From Nocardia terpenica (lineage in GTDB: Bacteria > Actinomycetota > Actinomycetes > Mycobacteriales > Mycobacteriaceae): DNA of 64,000 nucleotides. Made by a program: the position numbers and the translations under genes. Positions within the stretch are counted from its first letter, which is position 1. Every line of letters begins with the position of its first letter. The stretch is taken from assembly GCF_013186535.1 (NCBI RefSeq), contig NZ_JABMCZ010000001.1:2232001-2296000 (forward strand). Direction: 5' to 3'. This document shows, one piece after another, positions 9,197 to 20,100 of this stretch. The notes under the pieces are model-generated. The model did not search any database, had not been told where the DNA came from, and saw only the letters and a list, made by a program, of their open reading frames with translations.

Positions 9197-9673
9197 ATGA
9201 CCGATAAGTGGCGTGTCGTCGTCGGCTGCGACGATGCCGGGATCCTGTACAAGGACACGCTGGCCGCCGACCTGCGCGGCGACCCCCGGGTGGCGTCGGT
9301 GGTCGACCTGACCGACGAGATCGACCCGGCCACCGCGTATCCGCACACGGCCGAGGCCGCCGCGCACCTGATCGCCGCCGGGCGCGCCGACCGTGCGCTG
9401 CTGGTGTGCGGCACCGGGCTCGGCATGGCGATCAGCGCGAACAAGGTGCCCGGCGTGCGTGCGGTCACCGCACACGACAGCTTCTCCGTCGAACGCTCGG
9501 TATTGAGCAACAACGCGCAGGTGCTGTGCTTCGGTCAGCGTGTGATCGGGCTCGAACTCGCGCGTCGCCTCGCGCACGAGTGGCTGGGCTACCGTTTCGA
9601 CCCCGCGTCGCATTCGGCGGCGAAGGTGGCGGCGATCGACGCGCTCGACCGTGGCGGTTACACGGTCGGGTGA
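9197..9673 (+). CDS. RpiB/LacAB-family sugar-phosphate isomerase
   Basis: The 158-residue protein matches ribose-5-phosphate isomerase B and LacA/LacB: GCDDAG near the N-terminus, then the conserved CGTGLGMAISANKVPGVRA core with the catalytic Cys, and HDSFSVERSVLSNNAQVL with the phosphate-binding residues. ATG 9197 directly follows a GGGAGAGGGAGAG purine run. It is divergent from the kinase operon across a shared promoter region. In erythritol and threitol pathways an RpiB paralogue (EryI/DerI) turns D-erythrulose 4-phosphate into D-erythrose 4-phosphate, which feeds the pentose phosphate pathway; that role is inferred from the neighbours. Confidence 0.85.
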   Translation: MTDKWRVVVGCDDAGILYKDTLAADLRGDPRVASVVDLTDEIDPATAYPHTAEAAAHLIAAGRADRALLVCGTGLGMAISANKVPGVRAVTAHDSFSVERSVLSNNAQVLCFGQRVIGLELARRLAHEWLGYRFDPASHSAAKVAAIDALDRGGYTVG

Positions 9674-9685
9674 GGGCGCGTGCGA

Positions 9686-10516
9686 TCAGTCGAGGAAATC
9701 CAGTAGGGCAGTGGCTGTTTCGGCGGGCTTGTCCTCGGGCAGGAAGTGACCGGCGTCGGGGATTCGCTGCTGGCGGGCCCCGGGGATGGCGTCGGTGAGC
9801 CGGTCGGCCATGGTGAGCGGCATCCAGGCATCCTGCTCGCCCCACAGCACCAGTGTCGGTACGGCCACCTCGCCCAGGCGGGCGACCGCGGTGTCGGTAT
9901 CGCGCCAGTCGACCACTTCGGCCTGCCGGACCCAGCGGTGCTGACCGGCGATGCCCGACCACGGACGCAGGTAGGCGTCGGCCACCTCGTCGGACATGGG
10001 CAGGTGGGTGGCGGTGCGCATGCGCGGGGCGATGATGTCGGCGAAGACGTGCGGCGGCATGGTGCGATAGGCGTCGCCGTGGCGAGCCAGGTGCGCGGTG
10101 AAGGGGGTGTTCCACGGGCCGATCACCGCCCCGTCGAGCAGTGCGATCCGGGTGGCGGGAACCCCGTCGATCAGGTGTGCCCGCATCACGACTCCCGCGC
10201 CGATATCGTGGCCGACCAATCGGGGGTTCTTCAGGTTCCAGTGCCGGACGAGTTCGGCCAATGTTCTTGCCTGCCAGGCGATGGTCGGTTCCACACCGGA
10301 ATCCAGGCGCGAGTCCCCGTATCCGAGCATGTCCCAGACATGGACCCGGTAGCGCGCCGCGAGCACGGGAATCACAGTGCGCCACAGATACGACGAGGCC
10401 GGAGTGCCGTGGCCGAGCACGACTGGCGGCCCGTCGCCGAACACATCGACGGCGGCCTCCCCGCCGGACACCCGCACCCGCTGCGACAGCCGCCACGGCC
10501 GAGTCGATGTCTGCAT
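9686..10516 (-). CDS. Alpha/beta hydrolase with aspartate nucleophile (dehalogenase/epoxide hydrolase-like)
   Basis: A 276-residue alpha/beta-hydrolase. The oxyanion motif GHGTPASSYLWR is near residue 35. The nucleophile elbow reads GHDIGAG, so the nucleophile is Asp, as in haloalkane dehalogenases, haloacetate dehalogenases and epoxide hydrolases, rather than the Ser of esterases. The acid is likely the Asp in LWGEQDAW and the base the His in DAGHFLPED. It is convergent with the RpiB-like gene (12 bases apart) and divergent from the CGNR regulator. The substrate is unknown. Confidence 0.82.
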   Translation of the reverse strand: MQTSTRPWRLSQRVRVSGGEAAVDVFGDGPPVVLGHGTPASSYLWRTVIPVLAARYRVHVWDMLGYGDSRLDSGVEPTIAWQARTLAELVRHWNLKNPRLVGHDIGAGVVMRAHLIDGVPATRIALLDGAVIGPWNTPFTAHLARHGDAYRTMPPHVFADIIAPRMRTATHLPMSDEVADAYLRPWSGIAGQHRWVRQAEVVDWRDTDTAVARLGEVAVPTLVLWGEQDAWMPLTMADRLTDAIPGARQQRIPDAGHFLPEDKPAETATALLDFLD

Positions 10517-10578
10517 CCCAATCCCTCCGTAAGGTCTATTGTTGGCTGATAACGGTTACCCTAGCAGAGAGGTAAGGT

Positions 10579-11139
10579 GTGTACATAGACTTTATGGATT
10601 ACGTCCCGGGTGCGGCGCTGGCGACCGACCTGGTGAACACGGCTCCGCTCGTGCGGACGAGCATCGGCGAGGTGTTGGCCGATCCGGCTGCGCTGCGGCG
10701 GTTTCTCGACGAGCACGGCGTGGAGGTGTCTGCCGCTCCGCTCGAATCCGATGTCACCCGAACGCATTCGCTGCGCGATGATGTTCGCGCGGTGCTGGAG
10801 GCGGCCGACGAGGACGAAACGGTCGCTCGCGCCTCCGCATTGATGATGCGGGGCGCGAGGGGGCCGGTGTTGCATCGCGATTCGGAGGGGCACTGGCAGT
10901 GGCATGTCGTCACGGCGCGGAATAGTGACCTGGCCGACGAACTCGCGGTCCGCATCGGCATCGGCCTGCTCGGTGCCCTACACACCCTGGGGCACAAGCG
11001 GTTCCGTCACTGTGCGGCCCCGGACTGTGCCGGTTTGTTCGTCGATACCAGCCGTGCGGGCCGACGTCGCTACTGCATGCCCGATCTGTGCGGCAACCGC
11101 ATCAATGTCGCCAACTACCGTGCGCGTCAACAAAATTAG
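10579..11139 (+). CDS. CGNR zinc-finger protein (ABATE domain), putative regulator
   Basis: This 186-residue protein has the usual two-part layout of the family: an N-terminal ABATE stress-associated domain starting with DLVNTAPLV, and a C-terminal zinc finger with Cys pairs in RHCAAPDCAG and YCMPDLCGNR, ending in the CGNR box and NYRAR. Such proteins are thought to be DNA-binding regulators in actinobacteria. The start is GTG 10579 behind an AGAGAGGTAAGG stretch; ATG 10594 is an alternative. It is divergent from the alpha/beta hydrolase, 62 bases away, and converges on the NRPS gene with only four bases between the two stops. A link to either neighbour is possible but not shown. Confidence 0.8.
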   Translation: MYIDFMDYVPGAALATDLVNTAPLVRTSIGEVLADPAALRRFLDEHGVEVSAAPLESDVTRTHSLRDDVRAVLEAADEDETVARASALMMRGARGPVLHRDSEGHWQWHVVTARNSDLADELAVRIGIGLLGALHTLGHKRFRHCAAPDCAGLFVDTSRAGRRRYCMPDLCGNRINVANYRARQQN

Positions 11140-11143
11140 TGCC

Positions 11144-14100
11144 CTACCGCAGATGATCGTCCAAGGCTCGGGCGATGCGGGGCAGGACGGCGGGGGCGGT
11201 CAGTTCCTGGTGGGTTGCCTCGATGTCGTAGCTGGTGATGGTGCCGCAGACGTAGGGGCGCCAGCTGTCCGGGCCGACGAGGTCGGAGGCGTCGATGGTG
11301 GCGCTGAAGTAGAGCATGTCGCCGTCGAAGGTCGGGCGGTGGTATCCCGTTCCGGCCAGGACCGAGGAGTTGTAGGAGTCGGTGATGCGCTCGATGGTGG
11401 CCCGGTCGATGATCGGTGCGCCGATTCGGGCGCAGATCAGGTCGGCCGCCTCCTGGGCCGAGGCGTCGGCGGGGATGTCGCCCATGCCGAACAGGGCGCC
11501 GAAACTGTGCACGAATTCGCCCGCGGTGAGGGTTTCGGCCGCATCGAGTCCGGTGTCGCGGCCGGGTGCGTCCAGCAGGGCCAGCAGGTCGACCGTGTCT
11601 CCGGCGGCCCGCAGGCGGGCGGCGGTCGCGTGGGCGATGATGCCGCCGAGCGACCAGCCGAGCAGGTGGTACGGCCCGGTGGGCTGCACGGTGCGGATCT
11701 CGCGGGCGTAGCGGGCGGCGTAGTCGTCGATCGAGCGCGGTGGCGGCTCGATCCCGGCCAGGTCGGGCGCCTGGAGCCCGTAGATCGGGCGGCCCGGTCG
11801 CAGCGTGTCCGCCAATCCCCAATAGCACCAGGATGTTCCGGAGGCGGGGTGGATGCAGAACAGGGGCGGCCGATCGCCGTCCGTGCGGATCGGCAGCAGC
11901 ACATCCAGCGGCAGCGTGGTGGGGGAGTGCGCGCTCTCGCCGATCGCGGCGGCCAGCCCGGCCACCGTGCGATGCTCGAACAGGTGCAGCGGAGCGATGG
12001 TCATGCCCTGCGCCTTCGCCCGCGAGATCACCGCGATGGCCGCGATGCTGTCGCCGCCGATGGTGAAGAACGAATCGTCGACACCCACCCGCTTGAGCCC
12101 GAGAACGTCGGCGAAGAGGGCCGCCAGGCGCTGCTCGGTCGGCGTTCGCGGCGCTCGATACGCCGTGGCGTCGGCTCCGAAGACCGGTCTGGGCAGGGCA
12201 TTTCGGTCGAGCTTGCCGACGGCGGTGCGCGGGATCGCGTCCAGGACGACGAACGCCGCGGGAACCATGTACGTGGGCAATGTTTTCGCCGCGGCCACCG
12301 TGAGACGCGCGGCATCGAGCTCGGCACCGGGTTCGCCGACGACGTAGGCCACGAGCACCGGGGAGCCCGCGGGGCCGTCGATGCCGACGGTGACGGCGCG
12401 GGCGACGCCGTCGATGCGTTCGAGCGCGGCATCGATCTCGCCCGGCTCGATGCGCACCCCGTGGATCTTCATCTGGAAGTCGGTGCGGCCGAGGTAGGAC
12501 AACTCCCGCGTCGCGCGGGGCATTTCCTTCCAGCGCACCAGATCTCCGGTGCGGTACATCCGATCCCCCGGCGCGCCATACGGATTGGCGACGAATCGTG
12601 ACGCGCTCAGGCCGGGGCGGTGGTGATATCCGCGAGCGAGCGCGGGACCGGCCAGATACAGTTCGCCGCCGACGCCGTCCGGCACCGGGCGCAGCCGGGC
12701 ATCCAGCACCAGGGCGGAGGTTCCGCGCAGGGGTGTGCCGATGGTGATCGGCGCATCGGCCGCCAGCGGGGCCGATGCCGTTGCCCACACCGTGAACTCG
12801 GTGGGGCCGTACACGTTTCGCATCGTCCGGCCCGACGCCCACCGCTCCACCAGTTCGCCGCCGACCGGCTCGCCCCCGACGACGAGCGTCTGCACGCTCG
12901 CCGCCGCGGCGGGGTCCAGGGTCGCCAGCGTGGTCGGCGTGACCGACACGTGGGTGACCTGCTCCGCCGCTATCAGCTCGTCGAGTTCGGCGCCCCCGAA
13001 CACCTCCGGTGGGGACACGACCAGGGTGCCGCCGGATCCGAAGGCCGACAGTGCCTCGAACAGCGAGGCGTCGAAGGCGGGCGACGCCACCTGGAGTGCG
13101 CGTGCGTTTTCGTCCAGTTCGAGCGACTCGCGCAGTGCGGCAATCAGATCGGCGATGCCGCGGTGGGTGACCGAGACACCCTTCGGCAAGCCGGTCGATC
13201 CGGAGGTGTAGATCACCCATGCCGGGTTGTCCGGCCGGATGGGCCGCACCAGCTCGGCGGTGGTGAGCAACGAACCGCTGTCGTGCACAGCGAATTCGGG
13301 ATCATCGAGGGTGAGCCACGCGACGGCGTCCGGCAGCGCCGCCCGGTGCGCGCCGACCGTGAGCCCGATCGCCGCCCCGGAATCGGTGAGCGCGTGCCGG
13401 ATTCGTTGGGCCGGTTGGGTCGGGTCGATCGGCAGGAATGCGGCCCCGGTCTTCGCGACCGCCCACAGCCCGATCACCAGCCGCGCGGACCGCGACAGCG
13501 CCAGCGCGACAACGGTCTCGGTACCGATACCCCGACGGATCAGTATGCGGGCCAGCCGATTCGATTCGATATCGAGCTCGCGATAGCTCAGCACGGTGTC
13601 GGCGCAGACCACCGCGGCGCGCTCCGGCCAGGTCGCGGCCGTCGCCGTCAGAATCTCGGGCAGCGCAACCGATTCCACCCCGCCGGGCCGCGCCGCCACC
13701 AGCGTCGCCCGTTCGGCGGCATCCAGGATCTCGGCATCGCCGACGGCAATGGCCGCATCGGCGGCGAAGGCCGCCAGCACGCGCCGCCACCGTGTCGCGA
13801 GCGATGCCGCGGTTCGCGGATCGAACAGGTCGGTGGCGTAGGTCAGCCGAGCGTCGATACCCGCCGGTTCCCCGGTGCGTGAGAAACGTTCGCGCAGTTC
13901 GAGAGTGAGGTCGTAGGGTGACAACGCGCGGTTCAGGTCCTCCACCCGCACCCGCAGCCCGGGAAACTCCAGCGTCGGCTCGGTGAAGTTCTGCACCACC
14001 AGCAGGACCTGGAAGATCGGGTGGTACGCGGCCGATCTGGTCGGGTTCACCGCCTGGACGACCCGTTCGAACGGCAGGTCGGCATGGGTGAAGGCATCCA

Positions 14101-17100
14101 GGTCCACCTCCCGTACCCGGGACAGGAACTCGCGCAGCGAGGCGTTCGCGTCGACGGGCGTGCGCAGGGCGAGGGTGTTGACGAACATGCCGACCGTGTC
14201 CTCCAGCGCGGCGGCGCCGCGACCGGCCATGGGGGTGCCGATCACCACGTCGTCGCCCGCGCCCAACCGGGAGAACAGGATTGCCAGCGCGGCGTGCGTG
14301 AGCATGAACATGCTGGCGTGCTCCGAGCGCGCGAATCGCGTCAGCGCGGCATGCAATTCGGCATCGATCCGGAAGTCCAGGTCGCTGCTGCGCAGCGACG
14401 GGACGGCGGGGCGGGGCCGATCGAGGGGCAGCGGCATCACGTCCGGGAGGGCGGTGAGCCGCCGCGTCCAGAACCCGATCTGCCGGGCCGCCACCGACTT
14501 CGGATCCCGCTCGTCACCCAGCAGCTCGCGCTGCCACAGCGTGTACTCGGCGTACTGGACCGCGTGCGGACGCCGGGACAGGCCCGCCGGGCCGTCGAGA
14601 TAGGCCGCCACGAGATCGGCGGCCAGCGGAGCCGTCGACGCGCCGTCGGCGCTGATGTGGTGCACGACGAGGACGACGACATGGTCGGCCGGATCTCGTC
14701 CGGCGATCCGGTACAGCCCGACCCGTAGCGGCGGCTCGTCGGTGAGATCGAAGCCGGACCAGGCCAGTTCGTGGATCCGCTCGTGCAGCGGGTCGCCGTC
14801 GGCCACGTCGACGATATCCAGCTCGGGCGTCGCGGTATCCGCGGCCAGCACCACCTGATGCGGTCCGTCCGCGTCGGATGGGAACACCGTGCGGAGGCTT
14901 TCGTGCCGCTCGATCACCGCGGCGACGGCCCGCCGCAGCGCGCCCACCTCGAGGTCGCCGGTGAGCCGCAGCGCGACCGCGATATTGTAGGCCGCCGACG
15001 CCGGGTCGAGCCGGTTCAATGCCCACATCCGTTGCTGCGCGGGCGAAAGCGGGATTCGGTCGGGCCGGTCCCGGCGTGCCGGGAGCGGTATGCCACGCAT
15101 GCCGTCGGCCGGGGTCAAGCGTGCGGAGAGCTTGGCGACCGTCGGGGCGTCGAACAGGTCGCGCAGCGTGATCGTCGCGCCGAGTTCCAGATCGATCCGC
15201 GCGACGACCCGCGTGGCAATGAGCGAGTCGCCCCCGAGTTCGAAGAACGATTCGTCGACATCGACCCGCTGCCGACCCAGGACGTCGGCGAATATCCCTG
15301 CCACCGCATGCTCTTCGGCGGTGCGTGGCGCGCGGTATCCGCGGCCGTTGCCCGCGAAGTCCGGTAGCGGCAAGGCATGTCGGTTCAGTTTGCCGCCCGG
15401 TGCGAGCGGAATCCGGTCCAGCACAACGATAGTCCCCGGAACCATGGGCGCGGGCAGCGCCGCCGCCGCGCGTGCCCGCAGCCGTTCGGTATCCAGCTCG
15501 ATCCCGGCCTCCGGCAGCACATACGACACCAGGACGGTGCCCCCGGTCGGCCCGACACGATCGACGGTGACCACATACCGCACCTGATCATCGCGCGCGA
15601 GCACGGCGTCGATCTCGTCGAGTTCGATGCGCTGCCCGCGGATCTGCACCTGGGCGTCGTTGCGGCCCAGATACTCCAGCGCATGGCCACCGGACGGCGA
15701 GACGATCCAGCGCACCACGTCACCGGTGCGGTACATGCGCTCCCCGGGAGCGCCGTACGGGGCGGCCACGAAACGGCTTGCCGTCAGGGCGAACCGATCG
15801 AGGTATCCGCGCGCCAGTGCCGGGCCCGCGAGATACAGTTCGCCCGGGACGCCGACGGGCACCGGCCGCAACCACGGATCGAGCACCGCGACCCACGCGC
15901 CGCGAATCGGGCCGCCGATGGTGACCGGCTCGCCCGCGATCAGGCGGGCCGTGGTCGCCCAGATGCTGAACTCCGTTGGGCCGTACAGGTTGTCCACGGG
16001 CACACCGGACCAGCGTCGCACCGACTCCGGCCGGGCGGCCTCGCCCGCGACGGCGAGCGACCGCAGCTCCACCGGCTCGGCCGGATCCATGGTTGCCAGC
16101 ACCGAAGGGGTTACCGTGCAATGGGTTACCCGCTCGGTGTGCAGGAGCTGCGTCAGCGCCTGCCCGCCGAACACGTCGGGGGGCGCGATCACCAGGCATG
16201 CGCCCCAGGCGTGGGCCATCAGCAGTTCGAATACCGAGGCGTCGAAGCTCGGTGAGGCTACCTGGAGAACCCTGGCCGTCGCGTCGATATCGAACGAGTG
16301 GCGCTCTGCCGCAACGAGATCGGCGAGACCGCCATGGCCGACCACGACCCCCTTCGGGATGCCGGTGGATCCGGAGGTGTAGATCAGATAGGCCGCGTGC
16401 GTCATCCGCAGCGGTATCCGCCGATCCGCATCGGTGACCGGTTCTGCGGAGCGGGAACGGATGTCGCGGGCAAGGTCGGGGTCGTCCCACCGCAGCCAGT
16501 CGAGCGTGCCCGGTAGTGTCGGCTCGGTGGCCGTCAGGGTGATGCCGAGGCGTGCCTTCGAATCGGTGAGCATATGGGCGATGCGCTCGGCGGGATAGCT
16601 CGGATCCAACGGCACGAATGCCGCGCCCGCCTTGGCGACCGCCCACACCGCCCGGACCCATTCCGGCGATCGCCGCAGCGCGAGCGCGACGAACACATCC
16701 GGTCCGGCACCGCGGTCGATCAGGACACGGGCGAGTTGGTTTGTGCTCGTGTCGAGTTCGCGATAGGTCAGTGCGCTGTCACCGAATCCGACGGCGATCG
16801 CATCGGGATCGGTCGCGGCACCCGCGCTCAGGATCTCCGGTAGCAGGCGCGGCCGTACGGAGACCGGGCCGCGCATCGGAACCAGGGCCGTGCGTTCCAC
16901 GTCGTCGCAGTACTGCACGGCGGCAAGAGGATTCGACGGGTCGCCGGTGATCTGGGTGAGCAACCGTATGACGCGAGCACACAGCCGCCGCACGGCCGGT
17001 TGCGCCCGCAGGACCGCCCCGATCTTCACGGTCACCCGCAATCCCTCCGGCGTCGGAACGACCATGAGGGTCAGCGGATAGGGCGGCGAATCGACGGTGA

Positions 17101-20100
17101 CGGCATCGACGAGCCGAATCCCGGTGGCATCGAGGGCGCCCGCGAGCGCAGCCGAATCGATCGGGTACGACTCGAAAGCCACGATGGTGTCGAACAATTC
17201 GGGTTTGTCCACCCACCGCTGGATCTCGGCGAGCCCGACCTGGTGGTGATCGGCCACGGCGGCCTGTTCGGAGTGGATCCGGCGCAGCAGATCCGACACC
17301 CGCTCACGCGGATCCAGTCGTACCCGCACCGGCACCGTATTGATCAGCGGACCGATCATGTTCTCGGCACCGGGCAAGTGCGGCGGCCGGACCGACACGG
17401 CGGCCCCGAAGACGACATCCGTGTGCCCGGTGAGCAATGCGAGCACCATCGCCCATGCCACCTGGACGAGAGTGTTCACGGTCGTCCCCGTCGCACGCGC
17501 AGTGCTCTCCAGTGCGGCGACGGTCGCGGTCGGCAGCTCCGCCGAGACGGTCTCGCTTTCCGTGGGCGGGCAACTCGGGAGTGCGGAGACGACCAGTGTC
17601 GGCGAGCCGAGGTCGGAAAGAGACTGCTGCCACGCCTGTTTCGATGCCTCGGCATCCTGCTCGCCCAACCAGGACAGAAACCGTCGATACGAGTTCGCGG
17701 TCGGCAGCACGGACGCCTCGCCCGAACTCCGGTACAGCGCCGCCAGTTCGCCCAGCAGCAGCGGACCCGACCAGCCGTCGAGCACGATGTGATGGTTGGT
17801 CAGCACGAGCGTGTAGGTGTCGATGCCCGTGCGGGCCAGGATGAATCGCAGCAGGGGCGGTCGAGTCAGATCGAATCGTGTTGTGCCGTCGAGCGATACG
17901 GTCCGATCGAGCGCGCGACGACGCTCGTGCGGGTCGCCGAGCGTGGTCAGATCGAGCGCACGGAATTCGACCTCGGCATCGGCCAGGACCACCTGCCGCG
18001 GACCCTCGGCCGTCTCCACGAACCCGGCTCGCAGAATCTCGTGCCGGGTCACCAGCGCCTGTGCGGCATTGCGCAGCCGGTCGGCGTCGACCGGTCCGGT
18101 CAGGGTGAACCGTGATTGCACCAGATAGTCGTCGGCCGCCTCGGTGTCGTAGCGGGAATGGAAGAACATGCCCGCCTGCAAGGGCGACAACGGCCACACA
18201 TCAACGAGATTCGGATAGTCGGCAGCCCAGCGGTCGATCTGCGCCTGATCGACCGCCGCGAGCTCGAAATCGGAGGGCGTATGGCCGCCCGCGCCCGCCG
18301 TCCGCGCATGGGCGGCCATCGCGGCCACGGCCCGATGCCACAGCTCGGCGATCTCGTCGACATCCACCCGGCCGATGATCAGCGTGGCATAGGTCCAGGC
18401 CACGGCGAGCCGTGGGCCGTCGGCGGTGTCCTCGACCTCGGCGGTGAGATCGACGGCCGCCGACAGCGGCATACGGTCGTCGGCAATGGCGACGAATCCT
18501 CGACGGTCGACCGGCCCGTCGGTGACGGTGCGGCCGAGATAGCGGAAGGCGATCTGGGGTGCTCGGGTGTCCTCGAGCAGACCGCGGGACCGCAGCATGC
18601 CGAAGCCGATTCCCTCGTCCGGCACGGCCCGCAGCTGTTCCTTCACCGCCTTGAGGGCCACACCGGCGGAGACGCCCGCGGCGAAGGCATCGTCGACATC
18701 GATACCCGCCAGATCGATCACGACGGGATAGTCGAAGCCGAACCATCCCACGGTCCGCGTCACCTCCGCGCCCGGCACCGTGGCGGTGTCTCGCCCGTCG
18801 CCCTCGAGCGTGAGCATGGTGGCGGTCCGCCCGTCGCCCCGGCGTATTCGCCAGGAATGCACGGCCATGGCCAGCCCGGTCAGCAGGACATCCTGTGGCC
18901 CGCAATGGAATCGGGTGGGGATGGTGGTCAGCAGGGCGTCGGTCGTGCCGGGGTCGAACGTCGTGTGCAGCCGCGCCGTCGTCGCGGCGATATCCACGTC
19001 CGGATCCATGTCCGCGACACCGATTCTCGGATCACCGGACGTCAGAAGTCGCTGCCAGAAAGGCAATTCGGGTGCGTGCGCGGCCGCCTGTCGATCCAGC
19101 GCGCGTGCCCGGCGACGGAACGACGTACCCGTCGGCGGCAGCGGAACATTCGCGCACGCGGCGACCAGATCCGACAGCAGGATGTGCCACGACGCCGCGT
19201 CCACGACCAGGCGGTGCGCGACCACCCACAGCAGGGACGGGCCGTGGGCCGGTTCGATGAGCACGAACCGTGCCACCGCACCCGCGACCGGGTCCAAAAG
19301 GTCTGCCGCACGCCGCAATTCGCGTTCACGCACCGTGTCCGGGTCCGGCCCGGCCGCCGCGACCGTGATCGAGGCGTCCGCATCCACCGAACCGCGCGGG
19401 CGCACCGTCGCCGCCCAGCCCGCGTGCTGCCGGTGCAGGCACACGCGCAGCATGTCGTGCTGGTCGGTCACCGCGCGCACGGCGGCCGCCAGCCGGGCCC
19501 GGTCGATCCCGGCGGGCAGCCCGATCAGCACCGCCTGGCCGAGTCGGAGCCAATACTCGTCCGGGTCGACCATCGCCACCATGGCCGGGGTCGGGTCGAC
19601 CGGTCCGACCCCGCCGCCCGGCAACTCCGCCAAGGCACGATCGTCGACCTCGACCGCCACCGCGGCCAGCCCGGCAATGGTCTTGTGCTCGAACACATCC
19701 CGGGCGGAAAGCGACAGGCCCGCGGCCCGGGCGCGCGACAGCAGCCGGATGGCCACGATGCTGTCGCCGCCGAGCGCGAAGAAGCTGTCGTCCACGCCGA
19801 CCGCATCGAGACCCAGCACCTCCGCGAACAACGCGGCCACCGTGGCCTCGCGCGGTGTCGACGGCGCTCGCCCGGCGGTCACCCGTGCATCGAAATCCGT
19901 GGCGGGCAATGCCGTTCGGTCGACCTTCCCGGACGGGGTGCGCGGGATCTCCTCGACGACGGTGATCACGGCCGGAACCATGTACGCCGGAAGGTCCGCG
20001 CCGACAGCGGCTTTCAGCGCCTCCGGCCGCACCTGTGCGCCCGGCGCGGCGACCACGTAGGACACCAGGACATCGCCGCCCGCGTCCGTCCTGGTCCCGA

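Noticed and set aside
2982..9673. Single catabolic island joining the cation transporter, serine hydrolase and tetrulose genes
   Set aside because: A 700-bp empty stretch and a strong terminator separate them, and the functions do not connect.
11136..13220. Long open frames on both strands inside the NRPS gene (also 18116-20611 plus strand)
   Set aside because: They follow the third-position GC bias of the NRPS gene, have Arg/Gly/Pro-rich composition without domains, and lack ribosome-binding sites. They are shadows of the real gene.
18995..19610. Second condensation or X domain after the first carrier protein
   Set aside because: EGDGRD, TRTVGWFGFDYPV and KEQLRAVPDEGIGFG are epimerase-type motifs; a separate condensation domain follows.
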